Positions 23,201 to 30,673 of a stretch of 64,000 nt of DNA are shown piece after piece (position 1 is the stretch's first letter; every line of letters begins with the position of its first letter). The stretch is taken from positions 26,158,633 through 26,222,632 of the forward strand of contig OX243828.1 of NCBI GenBank assembly GCA_945859605.1. The letters run 5' to 3'. A model generated the notes under the pieces. The model had not been told where the DNA came from. It saw only the letters and a list, made by a program, of their open reading frames with translations, and ran no database searches. Position numbers and translations under genes: made by a program. The stretch is from Lumbricus rubellus (taxonomy: Eukaryota > Annelida > Clitellata > Crassiclitellata > Lumbricidae).

Positions 23201-24105
23201 TACATCGAGGAATAAAATTCGTGGAAAGTGCTTGGCTGAAAAAGTATATCGATCTGAATACCAACCTGAGAACGAAAGCTACGAACGATTTTGAGAAAGA
23301 CTTTTTCAAGCTGATGAACAATAGCGTTTTCGGTAAAACAATGGAAGCTATCGAGAATCGAGTTGACATACGATTGGTGAGTGATGAGAAGGAAGCTATC
23401 AAGCTAGTCGCGAAAACTAATTACGACAGACGAACGATTTTCGATGAAAACCTCATCGCCGTTCACATGAAAAAGACCAAGTTGTTTTACAACAAGCCGA
23501 TATATCTAGGGATGTGTATATTAGACGTCAGTAAGACGCTCATGTATGATTTTCATTATAATTACATCAAGGTCAAGTACGGAGATAGGGCCAAGCTATT
23601 ATTCACCGATACCGATTCTTTGGCGTATGAAATTAAAACTGAAGACTTCTACAAAGATATTTCCCCCGACGTCCAAAGTATGTTCGATACTTCAGACTAT
23701 CCGAGCGATCACCCATCCGGCATAGAAACGGGTGTAAATAAAAAAGTGGTTGGTATGTTCAAAGACGAGGCCGCGGGAAAACAGATTGAAGAATTTGTCG
23801 GACTGCGATCCAAGTTGTACTCTTACAAAATGGCGGGTGAAGACTACAAGAAATGTAAAGGTGTGAAAAAGAACGTCGTCAAGAAATCAATCACTCACGC
23901 AGATTACAAAGACTGCGTGTTTACGAAAAGACAACAGTCGAGAGCGATGAACGTCATTCGGTCCTATCGTCATGAAATTTACACCGAAGAAGTAAATAAA
24001 ATAGCTCTGTCTGCCGACGACGACAAAAGAGTAATAATGGATGACGGGATCCACACCCTAGCCTATGGGCACTACACGCTGAAAACTAAACAAAATAAAG
24101 AATAA
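20248..24105 (+). CDS. polB: Protein-primed-type family B DNA polymerase
   Basis: Replicates the element; Polinton polymerases belong to the protein-primed PolB group. The 1285 residues begin with two SAP-like repeats (about 25-52 and 73-102). A C2HC zinc finger follows (C416, C419, H432, C436). The exonuclease motifs are DFES at 471-474, HNLSGYDSHL near 616-625 and YNLSDVLLLAD near 778-788. Between Exo I and Exo II sits a CHIC...HCH...CN insert (571-602) like endonuclease VII zinc HNH folds. Polymerase motifs are YLDANNLYGW (877-886), KLMNNSVFGKT (1021-1031) and DTDS (1121-1124), with LYSYK at 1190-1194. All catalytic carboxylates are present, the length is normal and the frame is intact. 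A terminal-protein function in the N-terminal 450 residues is possible but not shown. Confidence 0.96.
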   Translation: MEYTARHKDKIFQYKMDYSSYNLKELRQIPKQRGQRGYSSLRKAELIAFISQGDRLGAKLVQVNKAPAHTPATVRELREIAKKRGVRGYSRLAKAELTAFLSTMWKFLHPGKNKTVFSDWLTSEISQLPPQIKPPIHRFKLRETATAIKGFTKRYTIDGANGIDVATFLKAVRPQVVRLLGKNRGVKVQFDLMCEMEKVDMKTGEVVTAEPNFKSKSDIILEATDVREIYTNAADKIKESMASFQMRGSNWRFKTVLKLDIDTVTYKPLKGSSYIPLPDYLANKKAIINMKNKDEECFKWCVTRAVNPVEEHPERITKELIRQSEELNWSGIEFPVAADANVLSKFERNNNISVNVFGYEKEVNVFPLYISKHENDRCVDLLLISDGEKKHYCWIKNFNRLMAVKTENTTTSMYYCKRCLIGFSRKESLHKHTEYCSQQDAQRIELPEPGTMLSFTHHYRKMRVPFVYFADFESFIKPIGTCQPVPSTSYTNKYQKHTPSSFCYHMKCFDDDVYSQEPVRFTAENDDDDVAQLFIDSIEENVKRIYNEFKFPKRMIFGKTEQKSFDEAVNCHICGGELREDRVRDHCHLTGKFRGAAHNLCNLKYKVPKFFPVIFHNLSGYDSHLFIKKLRGEHGEKIKCIPCNEEKYISFSREVVVDKFVDADGKEREVKRELRFIDSMRFMQTSLDALSKNLQKDQCKNLGKFFEGEKLDLLLRKGVYPYDYVDGVERLNETELPPKHAFYSKLNDSGISEKDYAHAKTVWGKFECKTLRQYHDLYNLSDVLLLADVFENFRDACMKHYNLDPAWYYTGPGLSWDAALKTTGVELELLSDYDMLLMIKQGIRGGVSTISHRYAKANNEYMGEAFNPTQHSVFIPYLDANNLYGWAMSKPLPTHGFEWMNDDDLNDWRNITERDGVGCVLEVDLEYPKELHDLHNDYPLAPESVKPAGSNVAKLIPNLNDKKKYVVHYENLKLYESLGLKIVKIHRGIKFVESAWLKKYIDLNTNLRTKATNDFEKDFFKLMNNSVFGKTMEAIENRVDIRLVSDEKEAIKLVAKTNYDRRTIFDENLIAVHMKKTKLFYNKPIYLGMCILDVSKTLMYDFHYNYIKVKYGDRAKLLFTDTDSLAYEIKTEDFYKDISPDVQSMFDTSDYPSDHPSGIETGVNKKVVGMFKDEAAGKQIEEFVGLRSKLYSYKMAGEDYKKCKGVKKNVVKKSITHADYKDCVFTKRQQSRAMNVIRSYRHEIYTEEVNKIALSADDDKRVIMDDGIHTLAYGHYTLKTKQNKE

Positions 24106-24121
24106 TTTACACTAATATAAA

Positions 24122-24853
24122 ATGGATGCGGCAAAAAAAGTGTGTTCTAAATGCAAAATAGAAAAAAGCTTGGGCGAATTTCACAAAGATAACTCACAGA
24201 AGAGCGGGTATTACCCCAGCTGCAAACTTTGTAAAAATGCCAAAGTAAAGGAGCTTGCACACAAATACGCGAGTCAGGAAAATAGGGAGACAAAAGACAC
24301 AAAAGTTTGCAGCCGATGTAAGATTGAAAAGAACATTTCGGAATACGTCAACAATCGATATCAAAAAGATGGAAAGGCGAATGAATGCAAAAATTGTAGA
24401 CATAATTATTATCTAGCCAGCGCTGAAGCTCGAAATAAATATCAAAAAGCGTATATTACAACCCGAAGGCAGAATGACCCGGAGTTTAAATTACTAACAA
24501 ATATGCGCTGTAGGCTTGGCGGTGCACTAAGAGGCAAATCGAAATCACAAACGACACGGCAACTTGTCGGCATTGACTTTGAAATATTCACCAAATGGAT
24601 TCAGTTTCAATTTGACGAAGAAATGACCATGGAAAATTACGGATCCTATTGGCAAATCGACCATGTTCTGCCCCTATCTTCGTTCAACTTACTCGATGAA
24701 GAAGAACTCCATAGAGCCATGAATTGGGTGAATTTACGCCCTTTGCTACCGCTGAAAAATTTGCAAAAAGCGGGCAAAATAGATCGTTGGCTATATATTA
24801 TGCAGGAAGTAAAATCTCATTACTTTTTGAAACATTTAGAAAATGAGTTTTGA
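24122..24853 (+). CDS. Zinc-ribbon HNH endonuclease-like protein
   Basis: A 243-residue protein with two treble-clef or ribbon-like zinc modules: C8/C11/C34/C37 and C63/C66/C89/C92, each followed by a basic stretch. The C-terminal half holds an HNH-type motif: IDH at 179-181, NLRPL at 204-208 and PLKN at 210-213. Such proteins cut or nick DNA. It starts 16 bp after polB and overlaps the protease start by 11 bp, so it sits in the early or replication block. HNH genes are not part of the classic Polinton core, so this is accessory. A role in replication, recombination or homing is inference; the fold call is from motifs. Confidence 0.8.
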   Translation: MDAAKKVCSKCKIEKSLGEFHKDNSQKSGYYPSCKLCKNAKVKELAHKYASQENRETKDTKVCSRCKIEKNISEYVNNRYQKDGKANECKNCRHNYYLASAEARNKYQKAYITTRRQNDPEFKLLTNMRCRLGGALRGKSKSQTTRQLVGIDFEIFTKWIQFQFDEEMTMENYGSYWQIDHVLPLSSFNLLDEEELHRAMNWVNLRPLLPLKNLQKAGKIDRWLYIMQEVKSHYFLKHLENEF

Positions 24854-25277
24854 GACATACAAAAACATAAATGTTGAAGGCATAGTTCTACCAAATACCC
24901 CTCTGTCAAACATACAGCTGATCGATGCCGCGAAAAAGCTCAATATCCCTAATTTCCGGGGAGTATTTCTCAGAGACGAGCTCCCAAAGAAACCTGCCCG
25001 GAACGAGTGTGGCATTCTAAATCTAGACGATTCTAATGGAACCGGCTCGCACTGGGTCGCTTTTTCAAAAAACGGCAAGGACAAAATATATTTCGACAGC
25101 TATGGCCTGCCCCCTCCTACAGAACTGGTAAAGTATTTACAGAGTCCCGTGTACTACAATAGCGAACGCGTACAGCCCGACAACGAAGTGTTTTGCGGCC
25201 ATCTATGCCTGCACGTCCTGAAAAAAACATGCAAAGATGGAGTGACTTTCCAAGAAGTTATAAACAGCCTGCATTGA
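24843..25277 (+). CDS. Adenain-like maturation cysteine protease
   Basis: A 144-residue Ulp1/adenain-fold protease that would process virion precursor proteins during assembly. Catalytic residues visible: His70 (GSHWVAF), Asp85 (YFDSYGLPPP), Gln111 as oxyanion partner and Cys118 (EVFCGHLC). This arrangement is that of adenovirus protease and of the Polinton protease. It is shorter than adenain but has all core motifs. The ATG at 24843 lies inside the last codons of the HNH gene. Likely substrates, judged by cleavage motifs, are the pVI-like protein at 28387-28854 and the Gly-rich protein at 31091-31687. Confidence 0.93.
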   Translation: MSFETYKNINVEGIVLPNTPLSNIQLIDAAKKLNIPNFRGVFLRDELPKKPARNECGILNLDDSNGTGSHWVAFSKNGKDKIYFDSYGLPPPTELVKYLQSPVYYNSERVQPDNEVFCGHLCLHVLKKTCKDGVTFQEVINSLH

Positions 25278-25299
25278 AAATTATATTCAGATGTAAAAA

Positions 25300-26049
25300 A
25301 TGCCTGTTGATAAATTTGGACATACAGATTCGGGATCTACGCAGAGAGTAATTGCCGGAGGAGTTACTGAAAGTCAAGTAAATAGTACTTTTCTAAGGTT
25401 AGATGGAGCAAACCCAGCGACCGGAGATCTAAATATGAGTGGCCATACTATTAGAGGTCTGCCTACAACGAATACATCGAATACAGCGAATACTCTGGAA
25501 GCGGGGATAGACGAGGCTGTGAGTCGGGGTCAAGTAATAGATTTACTGCGGAATCACGACGACGTCCCGACCGACAGTAATTATTTGACGAATAAGAAAT
25601 ACGTCGATGAACAACTTACTTCGAAAGTGGCGGCAGTAGTAGGACCCGCGGTTAGCGCTTACAGTTCAACTCAACAGGCTATACTCGCTAGAACTCACAC
25701 TGCAGTTACTTTTGACGTAATCAGATGTGGCACCGCAAAACACGGTATTGAACAGGGTATCGGAACGACTTCTTTCTTCCCCAGTAAAGCCGGGTACTAT
25801 ATCGTTTCGGCGTACATAGAATTTTGCAACAATAGTAATAACGCGTATGGCACCGTCCACCTGTATAAAAATGGGGCGTCGTACATGCAAATTGCGGGCG
25901 GAGGGAGCACGAAAGGTTCGCACAACCATTCAATCGGTAGTAACATAGTTTTTCTAGACGAGTTCGATTACGTCAACATACACGCTTTTTCATCCGTCGC
26001 CACGAACATTTTGTGTAGGGGCTTTTCAGCGGCATTCTTACGACCCTAA
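25300..26049 (+). CDS. Fibre-like protein 1 with C1q/TNF-type head
   Basis: A 249-residue protein in three parts. The N-terminus MPVDKFGHTDSGSTQR is shared with the next gene. A shaft-like segment (LRLDGANPATGDLNMSGHTI, then GLP) has the pattern common in phage and virus tail-fibre stalks, followed by a TNKKYVDEQL segment. The C-terminal 105 residues or so resemble a C1q/TNF jelly roll (FFPSKAGYYIVSAYIEF, LYKNG, DYVNIHAF). By analogy it would form a trimeric spike that contacts the cell surface. The gene follows the protease by 22 bp. The head family is assigned by eye. Confidence 0.82.
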   Translation: MPVDKFGHTDSGSTQRVIAGGVTESQVNSTFLRLDGANPATGDLNMSGHTIRGLPTTNTSNTANTLEAGIDEAVSRGQVIDLLRNHDDVPTDSNYLTNKKYVDEQLTSKVAAVVGPAVSAYSSTQQAILARTHTAVTFDVIRCGTAKHGIEQGIGTTSFFPSKAGYYIVSAYIEFCNNSNNAYGTVHLYKNGASYMQIAGGGSTKGSHNHSIGSNIVFLDEFDYVNIHAFSSVATNILCRGFSAAFLRP

Positions 26050-26073
26050 TTAATAAAAATTATTATTTTCAAA
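26050..26073 (+). promoter_or_regulatory. AT-rich spacer between the two fibre genes
   Basis: TTAATAAAAATTATTATTTT is nearly pure A/T and includes AATAAA. It may serve as poly(A) signal for one gene and promoter for the next. Confidence 0.4.
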
Positions 26074-26955
26074 ATGCCTGTTGATAAATTTGGACATACA
26101 GATTCAGGATCTACTCAAAGAATAATTGCAGGGGGCGTTACGCTGTTCCAAGTAAACAGTACTTTTCTAAGGCTAGATGGTGACAACAACATTACGGGGG
26201 ATATAGATATGCGCGGCCATCATCTCGTTGGTCTGCCGACTGATTACCCTTTTGCGGGTAACGACGATGATGCTATTAGTTTTGCTCAAGCTACTGCCCT
26301 AGTCGTTGATAAAACAGCGGATATCGCTTCTAGAGATTACGTTTCGGGTATGAGGGTATCCCCGGGCAATCTAGTGAGAAATACGACGAGCGGCATTACA
26401 TATAGGTTTGAAGGAACGGCTGGAGCTATAACGGCGGCACCAGCATTGTCACCGAATTGGAGGCCTACAACCGGACCGGCTATTTGCGCGTTGGAAGAGT
26501 CAGCAGCATCGGGCGCACCCGCAAGCTTGACTGGTGGATTCTCAGGCGCCTATGTGAAGCACGACCAATTAACGACCGTCGTTATAAATACGGATTCGGC
26601 GTATACGGCGGCTGAAGGGGTAATAACTATTCCCCGTACGGGTGTATATCGACTTAGCGGATTCGCGAATTTCATGATCGGAAATGTGCTGATGTGGAGT
26701 GATGATGTGGTAAAAAAAATAGTCAGGGTTGCGTATTTCAAATCCGAGCTACATAATAACGAACTTGTTGGATACATGGCGGGCGGGCAAACAGGCGTCG
26801 GCAGAGTATCGCTCGTATTACCAACCGCTGCCGTGTCTTTAGTCGCTGGCGATAGGCTCGGTATGAGGGTATATTCTGCCGAATTCGACAACCCACCGAC
26901 TACCTCCCTTCTTATTGTGGCTGGATGTGGATTGCAGGTCGAGTTTCTATACTAA
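26074..26955 (+). CDS. Fibre-like protein 2, paralogue with a different head
   Basis: A 293-residue protein whose first 60 residues are a clear paralogue of fibre protein 1: MPVDKFGHTDSGSTQR is identical and an LRLDGDNNITGDIDMRGHHL stalk follows. After that the sequences part. The C-terminal 130 residues have a GVITIPRTGVYRLSGFANF pattern and end in a hydrophobic strand (CGLQVEFLY), as C1q-like folds do, but show little direct similarity to head 1. Tandem duplication followed by replacement or fast change of the head is the simplest reading. It is the last gene of the rightward unit. Confidence 0.82.
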   Translation: MPVDKFGHTDSGSTQRIIAGGVTLFQVNSTFLRLDGDNNITGDIDMRGHHLVGLPTDYPFAGNDDDAISFAQATALVVDKTADIASRDYVSGMRVSPGNLVRNTTSGITYRFEGTAGAITAAPALSPNWRPTTGPAICALEESAASGAPASLTGGFSGAYVKHDQLTTVVINTDSAYTAAEGVITIPRTGVYRLSGFANFMIGNVLMWSDDVVKKIVRVAYFKSELHNNELVGYMAGGQTGVGRVSLVLPTAAVSLVAGDRLGMRVYSAEFDNPPTTSLLIVAGCGLQVEFLY

Positions 26956-26973
26956 GTCCGTATTTTTTCCGTT

Positions 26974-27007
26974 GATACCTATCGTCTGAGAACACACGAT
27001 AGGTATC
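26974..27007. terminator. Perfect 12-bp hairpin between convergent units
   Basis: GATACCTATCGT (26974-26985) and ACGATAGGTATC (26996-27007) pair perfectly around a 10-base loop. It lies 19 bp after the fibre-2 stop and 57 bp from the major capsid stop, exactly where transcription from both strands meets. A transcript-end or anti-readthrough role is likely but unproven. Confidence 0.7.
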
Positions 27008-27063
27008 TACAAGTCTCAAAGGCTCATTATTCAGAACTGTCATCGACCATTCTATCATGAACT

Positions 27064-28359
27064 TCAATATACCACACTCATTTTCTGTCCGTCTGATTGA
27101 AACCTCAGTAACTTGTCTGAAATCACCACTGCGTACGCTTCCGTATTAGCTGGTGGCGCCGTATTGAACGTGCCTTTGATCTGAATATCGACCACCGATG
27201 ACTTCAGACGCTCGGATTGCTTGCTCACGTCAAACACCATAATCGGAAACAGATCTTTGAAATCCGAGGGTGTGATATTGCATTGTGTCATTAGTTCGTC
27301 CATTCCATAGTATTTTTCACTGAACGCGGCCGCTGCTCGGTACGCCCGCGAGAATTGTTGATTCGGAAATGATAGATTATAGTCGACAACTGGGTATCGG
27401 TCCTGGTTCATCATCACGAACATGTTCTTCAGATCGCAATGATTGAAAACTGATGGATTGTGTTCTTGATCGCCGCTTTTGTCGGTTTGAAAACCCAAGA
27501 TGATGTACCTAGGCTTCTCAGGTAATGTCTTGACGCTAAGTCTCCAGCTAAAATTAGTCGACTGTGCGACGGAGGTGGTATCGCATTGACGGGCTCTGTA
27601 CGCAACTGGTAGCGACGCTTTCGATTCGATAGTTTTGTACAATTGCATCTTCTCCATATCCGCGGGAATAACGTGCGGCATGAACCACGAGATTTTATCC
27701 AGCCTAACTTTCCCTGCAGCCGCGGCGGCGAGTCTAAAAATTGCGTCATCATCGGCTTTACGAACAAGTGTTAGCGTATGTTTCACACCAAAAACAACCT
27801 TGTCGTAATCATCGCAAAATCCGAAAATATGCTTCAATGGAACTACAAAGCTGAAAGTACCTTTGGCATTTGGTTTTTGAATTATATACGACTGTCTCAC
27901 GGCGAAACCTTGATTATTCGCGATAGCAGCCGTCGCCCCGCTGTCCTTGTACCACAACTGATTCAAACCTTGGGCTAGTTGAAAATCATTCGGGTACTTG
28001 AGTAATCCGAGCATCGTCGTTGCTTGACCTGGGTGAAATAACGATTCAATTTCCTGATTCGACAGGGAATACGAAATTTGACTGAAAAGATGCATGAGCC
28101 CATTATTCGTAAGAGTTGCTTCATCGGCATTGACGTAGAAGGTCTCGGGGTTGGTCGCCTTCGTCAATCTACCCTCGAATAGCAGGTAAGATTCTGCCGG
28201 ATGACAAAATAGATCTTGAAGTTCGATGTTTATTCTAATCTCGCCGGAGGTGTTTAGATTCGCCCCCGATATCGGCTCGTACTCGTACCATTCGTAGCGT
28301 TCGACGCTTTCATCGCTCAATGGTTGTTCGGTAAATCTCAGAATATCGGATGATTGCAT
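27064..28359 (-). CDS. Major capsid protein, double-jelly-roll type
   Basis: A 431-residue protein in the position and size range of the Polinton major capsid protein, which forms pseudo-hexameric capsomers through two jelly rolls. Visible features are two beta-rich halves, an N-terminal ETYEP-like acidic stretch (YEWYEYEPISG), LFCHPAESYLLFEGRL near 50-65, a central FSFVVPLKHIFGFCDDY block, and a conserved-looking C-terminal part with DLFPIMVFDVSKQSERLK followed by a VVDIQIKG strand. I recognise the C-terminal block as typical of animal Polintons. No transmembrane segment is seen. It is the last gene of the leftward cluster starting at the ATPase. Confidence 0.85.
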   Translation of the reverse strand: MQSSDILRFTEQPLSDESVERYEWYEYEPISGANLNTSGEIRINIELQDLFCHPAESYLLFEGRLTKATNPETFYVNADEATLTNNGLMHLFSQISYSLSNQEIESLFHPGQATTMLGLLKYPNDFQLAQGLNQLWYKDSGATAAIANNQGFAVRQSYIIQKPNAKGTFSFVVPLKHIFGFCDDYDKVVFGVKHTLTLVRKADDDAIFRLAAAAAGKVRLDKISWFMPHVIPADMEKMQLYKTIESKASLPVAYRARQCDTTSVAQSTNFSWRLSVKTLPEKPRYIILGFQTDKSGDQEHNPSVFNHCDLKNMFVMMNQDRYPVVDYNLSFPNQQFSRAYRAAAAFSEKYYGMDELMTQCNITPSDFKDLFPIMVFDVSKQSERLKSSVVDIQIKGTFNTAPPANTEAYAVVISDKLLRFQSDGQKMSVVY

Positions 28360-28386
28360 TTTTACTACTACGCGATAATATTTTTT

Positions 28387-28854
28387 TTACGCGACCTTCA
28401 TTCCGGCGCCGTTTAGCGAGCGTACTAAATCTCGTATCGATATGGCGTCGTTCTTCTTCAGGCCGTCCCCCATCATCAGATTATTAATATTCGAGATATT
28501 TGGGATATTTGGGATATTCGGACTCGAGCCGACGCCGCTCAGCCGCTCTAAAATTTGTCTAGTTTCTGGCGTAATTTTCTTGGAGGTGGGAGTAGGAGCA
28601 GGAGTAAACAGTTTGGCCACCGCTTTGTCCACTAATCGTTTGCCGGCGTCGATTGCGGTTGTTTTCCCAACATCGATGGCCTTTTTCCCAATTTCTTTCG
28701 CCGCGTCTTTACTCGCGTTGAGAGCGGTCGTTGCTAATTGTTTGGCGGCGTTCGACGTTACTAGTCGTTTGAAAAATCCCGAAATTGTATCGAATATTCC
28801 AGATCCGCCGATTACGTATTGTTTCCTATACCTCCTTCTATTAATGACTTGCAT
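28387..28854 (-). CDS. pVI-like minor capsid protein with adenain cleavage motifs
   Basis: A 155-residue basic protein. A short Arg-rich leader ends at IGGSG (15-19). A GIFDTISGFFKRL stretch follows that should form an amphipathic helix, then an Ala/Lys-rich helix to about 82, a Pro/Thr hinge, an IPN/INN repeat and a basic end. Four motifs fit the adenain consensus (M/I/L)-x-G-x-G: IGGSG 15-19, LSGVG 105-109, MMGDG 127-131 and LNGAG 147-151. Adenovirus pVI has a similar plan: leader, amphipathic membrane-active helix and a C-terminal processed peptide. Function here is inferred from that parallel and from the protease in the same element. Confidence 0.75.
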   Translation of the reverse strand: MQVINRRRYRKQYVIGGSGIFDTISGFFKRLVTSNAAKQLATTALNASKDAAKEIGKKAIDVGKTTAIDAGKRLVDKAVAKLFTPAPTPTSKKITPETRQILERLSGVGSSPNIPNIPNISNINNLMMGDGLKKNDAISIRDLVRSLNGAGMKVA

Positions 28855-28866
28855 TTTTTCTGCATT

Positions 28867-29769
28867 TTACAATGTCATCATTATATTTTTGTATGCATCT
28901 TTACTCAGCACTTCCTGCCTCAATAACGCGTCGCACATCGCCACGATCTCGTTTCTCACGCCGGTATTGCCTGCTTTGAAGCTTTGAAATCGTAGTTCTA
29001 GCTGTTTCGCTAATACGTTTGGATCTTCGGAAATAACGATTACACCACCCACGCCTTTACCCACCGCATTACGAGTCCTCTTTTCCCATATCGGTTTGAT
29101 AATTTCTCTATATTTGACGCTCGGAGATGCTTTCGGTTTGTTGGGATTTTTTGGCTGTCTGATAGCATCCGACGTGAGTAGAATCTCGGCGTAATCGTCT
29201 CTATCATTATTATCGTATATCGACGTGTTCGGCTGTTTCATCGTCAACAACTCCCAAAGCCCCGGTGTTCCGCTATACGTCTTATTTCCAACCGTCACAT
29301 CGTCACCTTGAATAAAAATCGGAGTATCGCCGATGTAGAATTGACCATTTTTTGATCGTATTCCGAACGTCGTGTCTACGATTTTTCTATCGGAGGCGTA
29401 TTGATGAAGGTACTTGGTGGCTACATCACCTAATTCTAAAGTTCTAATATCCTCAGTCGGATCGTCGCTATACGCTTCTATCGAGGGATACTGAGGAAAT
29501 TGAACCTTCAACGAAGCGGGTAGCGTCTGTAGTGCGTTTGTAGAAGCTAGCGAGTTTTCTTTGATGGCGGATAGTAAGACATTTTGCTCTTTGGAAATTG
29601 CGGATTGCGAATCGACGATAGGCTTGTACAGCTTGGTTAATTCTTGTTGCAGCCCCGAATCCCCCAATCTCTCCGATAAAAAGTTCTGTTGAATATTCTT
29701 CTTGGATTTCAGAAACTCTTCGACTATGAAATTTCTTTTCGCCGGGTCATCTATCTTTAGAAACGACAT
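28867..29769 (-). CDS. Conserved-type Polinton protein of unknown function (300 aa)
   Basis: I cannot assign a function. The N-terminal 90 residues are helical and charged (KKNIQQNFLSERLG), suggesting coiled-coil packing. The middle (TFGIRSKNGQFYIGD, then GTPGLWELLTMKQP) is a compact globular segment. A Lys/Arg-rich linker near 208-240 (PKNPNKPKASPSVKYREIIK) could bind nucleic acid or enter the nucleus. It sits between the membrane protein and the pVI-like gene in the virion block, so a structural role is likely. Proteins of this layout recur in animal Polintons as far as I recall. The start ATG follows a TTTTTTATTAAAA leader on the minus strand. Confidence 0.7.
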   Translation of the reverse strand: MSFLKIDDPAKRNFIVEEFLKSKKNIQQNFLSERLGDSGLQQELTKLYKPIVDSQSAISKEQNVLLSAIKENSLASTNALQTLPASLKVQFPQYPSIEAYSDDPTEDIRTLELGDVATKYLHQYASDRKIVDTTFGIRSKNGQFYIGDTPIFIQGDDVTVGNKTYSGTPGLWELLTMKQPNTSIYDNNDRDDYAEILLTSDAIRQPKNPNKPKASPSVKYREIIKPIWEKRTRNAVGKGVGGVIVISEDPNVLAKQLELRFQSFKAGNTGVRNEIVAMCDALLRQEVLSKDAYKNIMMTL

Positions 29770-29786
29770 TTTTAATAAAAAATTTA

Positions 29787-29858
29787 ATGTTTTTCAACGT
29801 GTTTTTCGACATGTTTTCCGACGTGTTTTTCTACATGTTTTTCGACATGTTTTTCGAC
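29787..29858. repeat. Six 12-bp tandem repeats upstream of the 300-residue gene
   Basis: Units of RTGTTTTTCGAC type, six in exact 12-bp register, lie 18-90 bp upstream of the minus-strand gene that starts at 29769. Possible promoter or protein-binding iterons. Confidence 0.85.
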
Positions 29859-29903
29859 ATGTGTAAAAACACAAGTTAGACGTATTTTCAGACATAGCGA
29901 CAT

Positions 29904-29950
29904 AGCTCTACATAGGTCTATAAAACTCTACAAAACTCTACAGGTCTACA
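29904..29950. repeat. Short 10-bp tandem repeats
   Basis: CTCTACATAG, GTCTATAAAA, CTCTACAAAA and CTCTACAGGT follow in 10-bp register across the end of the membrane-protein gene. Confidence 0.65.
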
Positions 29951-30644
29951 TGACTTCATACATGTTCACGTTAGTCGTCTTTCTACTAGATTCGGTATTT
30001 TTCTCAAACATGCTTTGAAAGGACTGCCTGACTTCTTCTCTTCCTTGGTCAATGAGTGATTGTTTCGTTTCCTCATCCATCGCGGCCGCCGCAACTTTCG
30101 ACTTACTTTTGATTTCTTCTTTCATGCCATTGAATTTTTCAATCTCGCTTAGAATCAGAGAATATTCCTCGTCTGAAATGTGATCATCCACGAGTGCTTT
30201 TGAAATATGGTCGCTGATCGTGTTGAGCTTCGCATCAGCTAGCGTTTTGATCTTTTCATGCTTCTCCGCCTTCAGGGCGAGCTTTTTACAGATTCGGCCG
30301 CCAATTATACTCAATAGCCCCGCACCTAGCGCCGTCCCTTCCATAGCGATGGCGATGGGGGTTGCAATTATGGTGGCTAGTACGCCGATTCCCGAAATTC
30401 CGAGCCCCATCGTGACGACCATGAGGGCGGTGTCTACTACGCCGATTACGCTCACACTTCTATGGTACTTTTTACTCAACGTTGCTCTTTTGTCTCGTTC
30501 TTGCTCGATCTCCTTTTTGATTTCGCTAATCTTCTGAAGTCGATACGTTTGTGCAGACCCTGCGGCTATTTGTATTTCACCTTCTGGCGCAGAGGGCGTT
30601 ATATTTGTTAGGTTCGGATAGAGTTTGATGCCTTCGTATTCCAT
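29946..30644 (-). CDS. Two-helix membrane protein of the virion block
   Basis: 232 residues if it begins at ATG 30644 (MEYEGIKLYPN). The frame is open to 30698, but that start would overlap the upstream gene and the later ATG has the A-rich context (AAAGAATGG) used elsewhere in the element. A helical charged region (33-60) precedes a long hydrophobic hairpin of about 64-84 and 86-118 (VSVIGVVDTALMVVTMGLGI and onwards), then a basic/helical C-terminus ending NVNMYEVM. It would sit in a membrane, either host or internal virion. No enzymatic motif is seen. Function unknown. Confidence 0.7.
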   Translation of the reverse strand: MEYEGIKLYPNLTNITPSAPEGEIQIAAGSAQTYRLQKISEIKKEIEQERDKRATLSKKYHRSVSVIGVVDTALMVVTMGLGISGIGVLATIIATPIAIAMEGTALGAGLLSIIGGRICKKLALKAEKHEKIKTLADAKLNTISDHISKALVDDHISDEEYSLILSEIEKFNGMKEEIKSKSKVAAAAMDEETKQSLIDQGREEVRQSFQSMFEKNTESSRKTTNVNMYEVM

Positions 30645-30673
30645 TCTTTTATTTATTGGCAATATATATTTTT

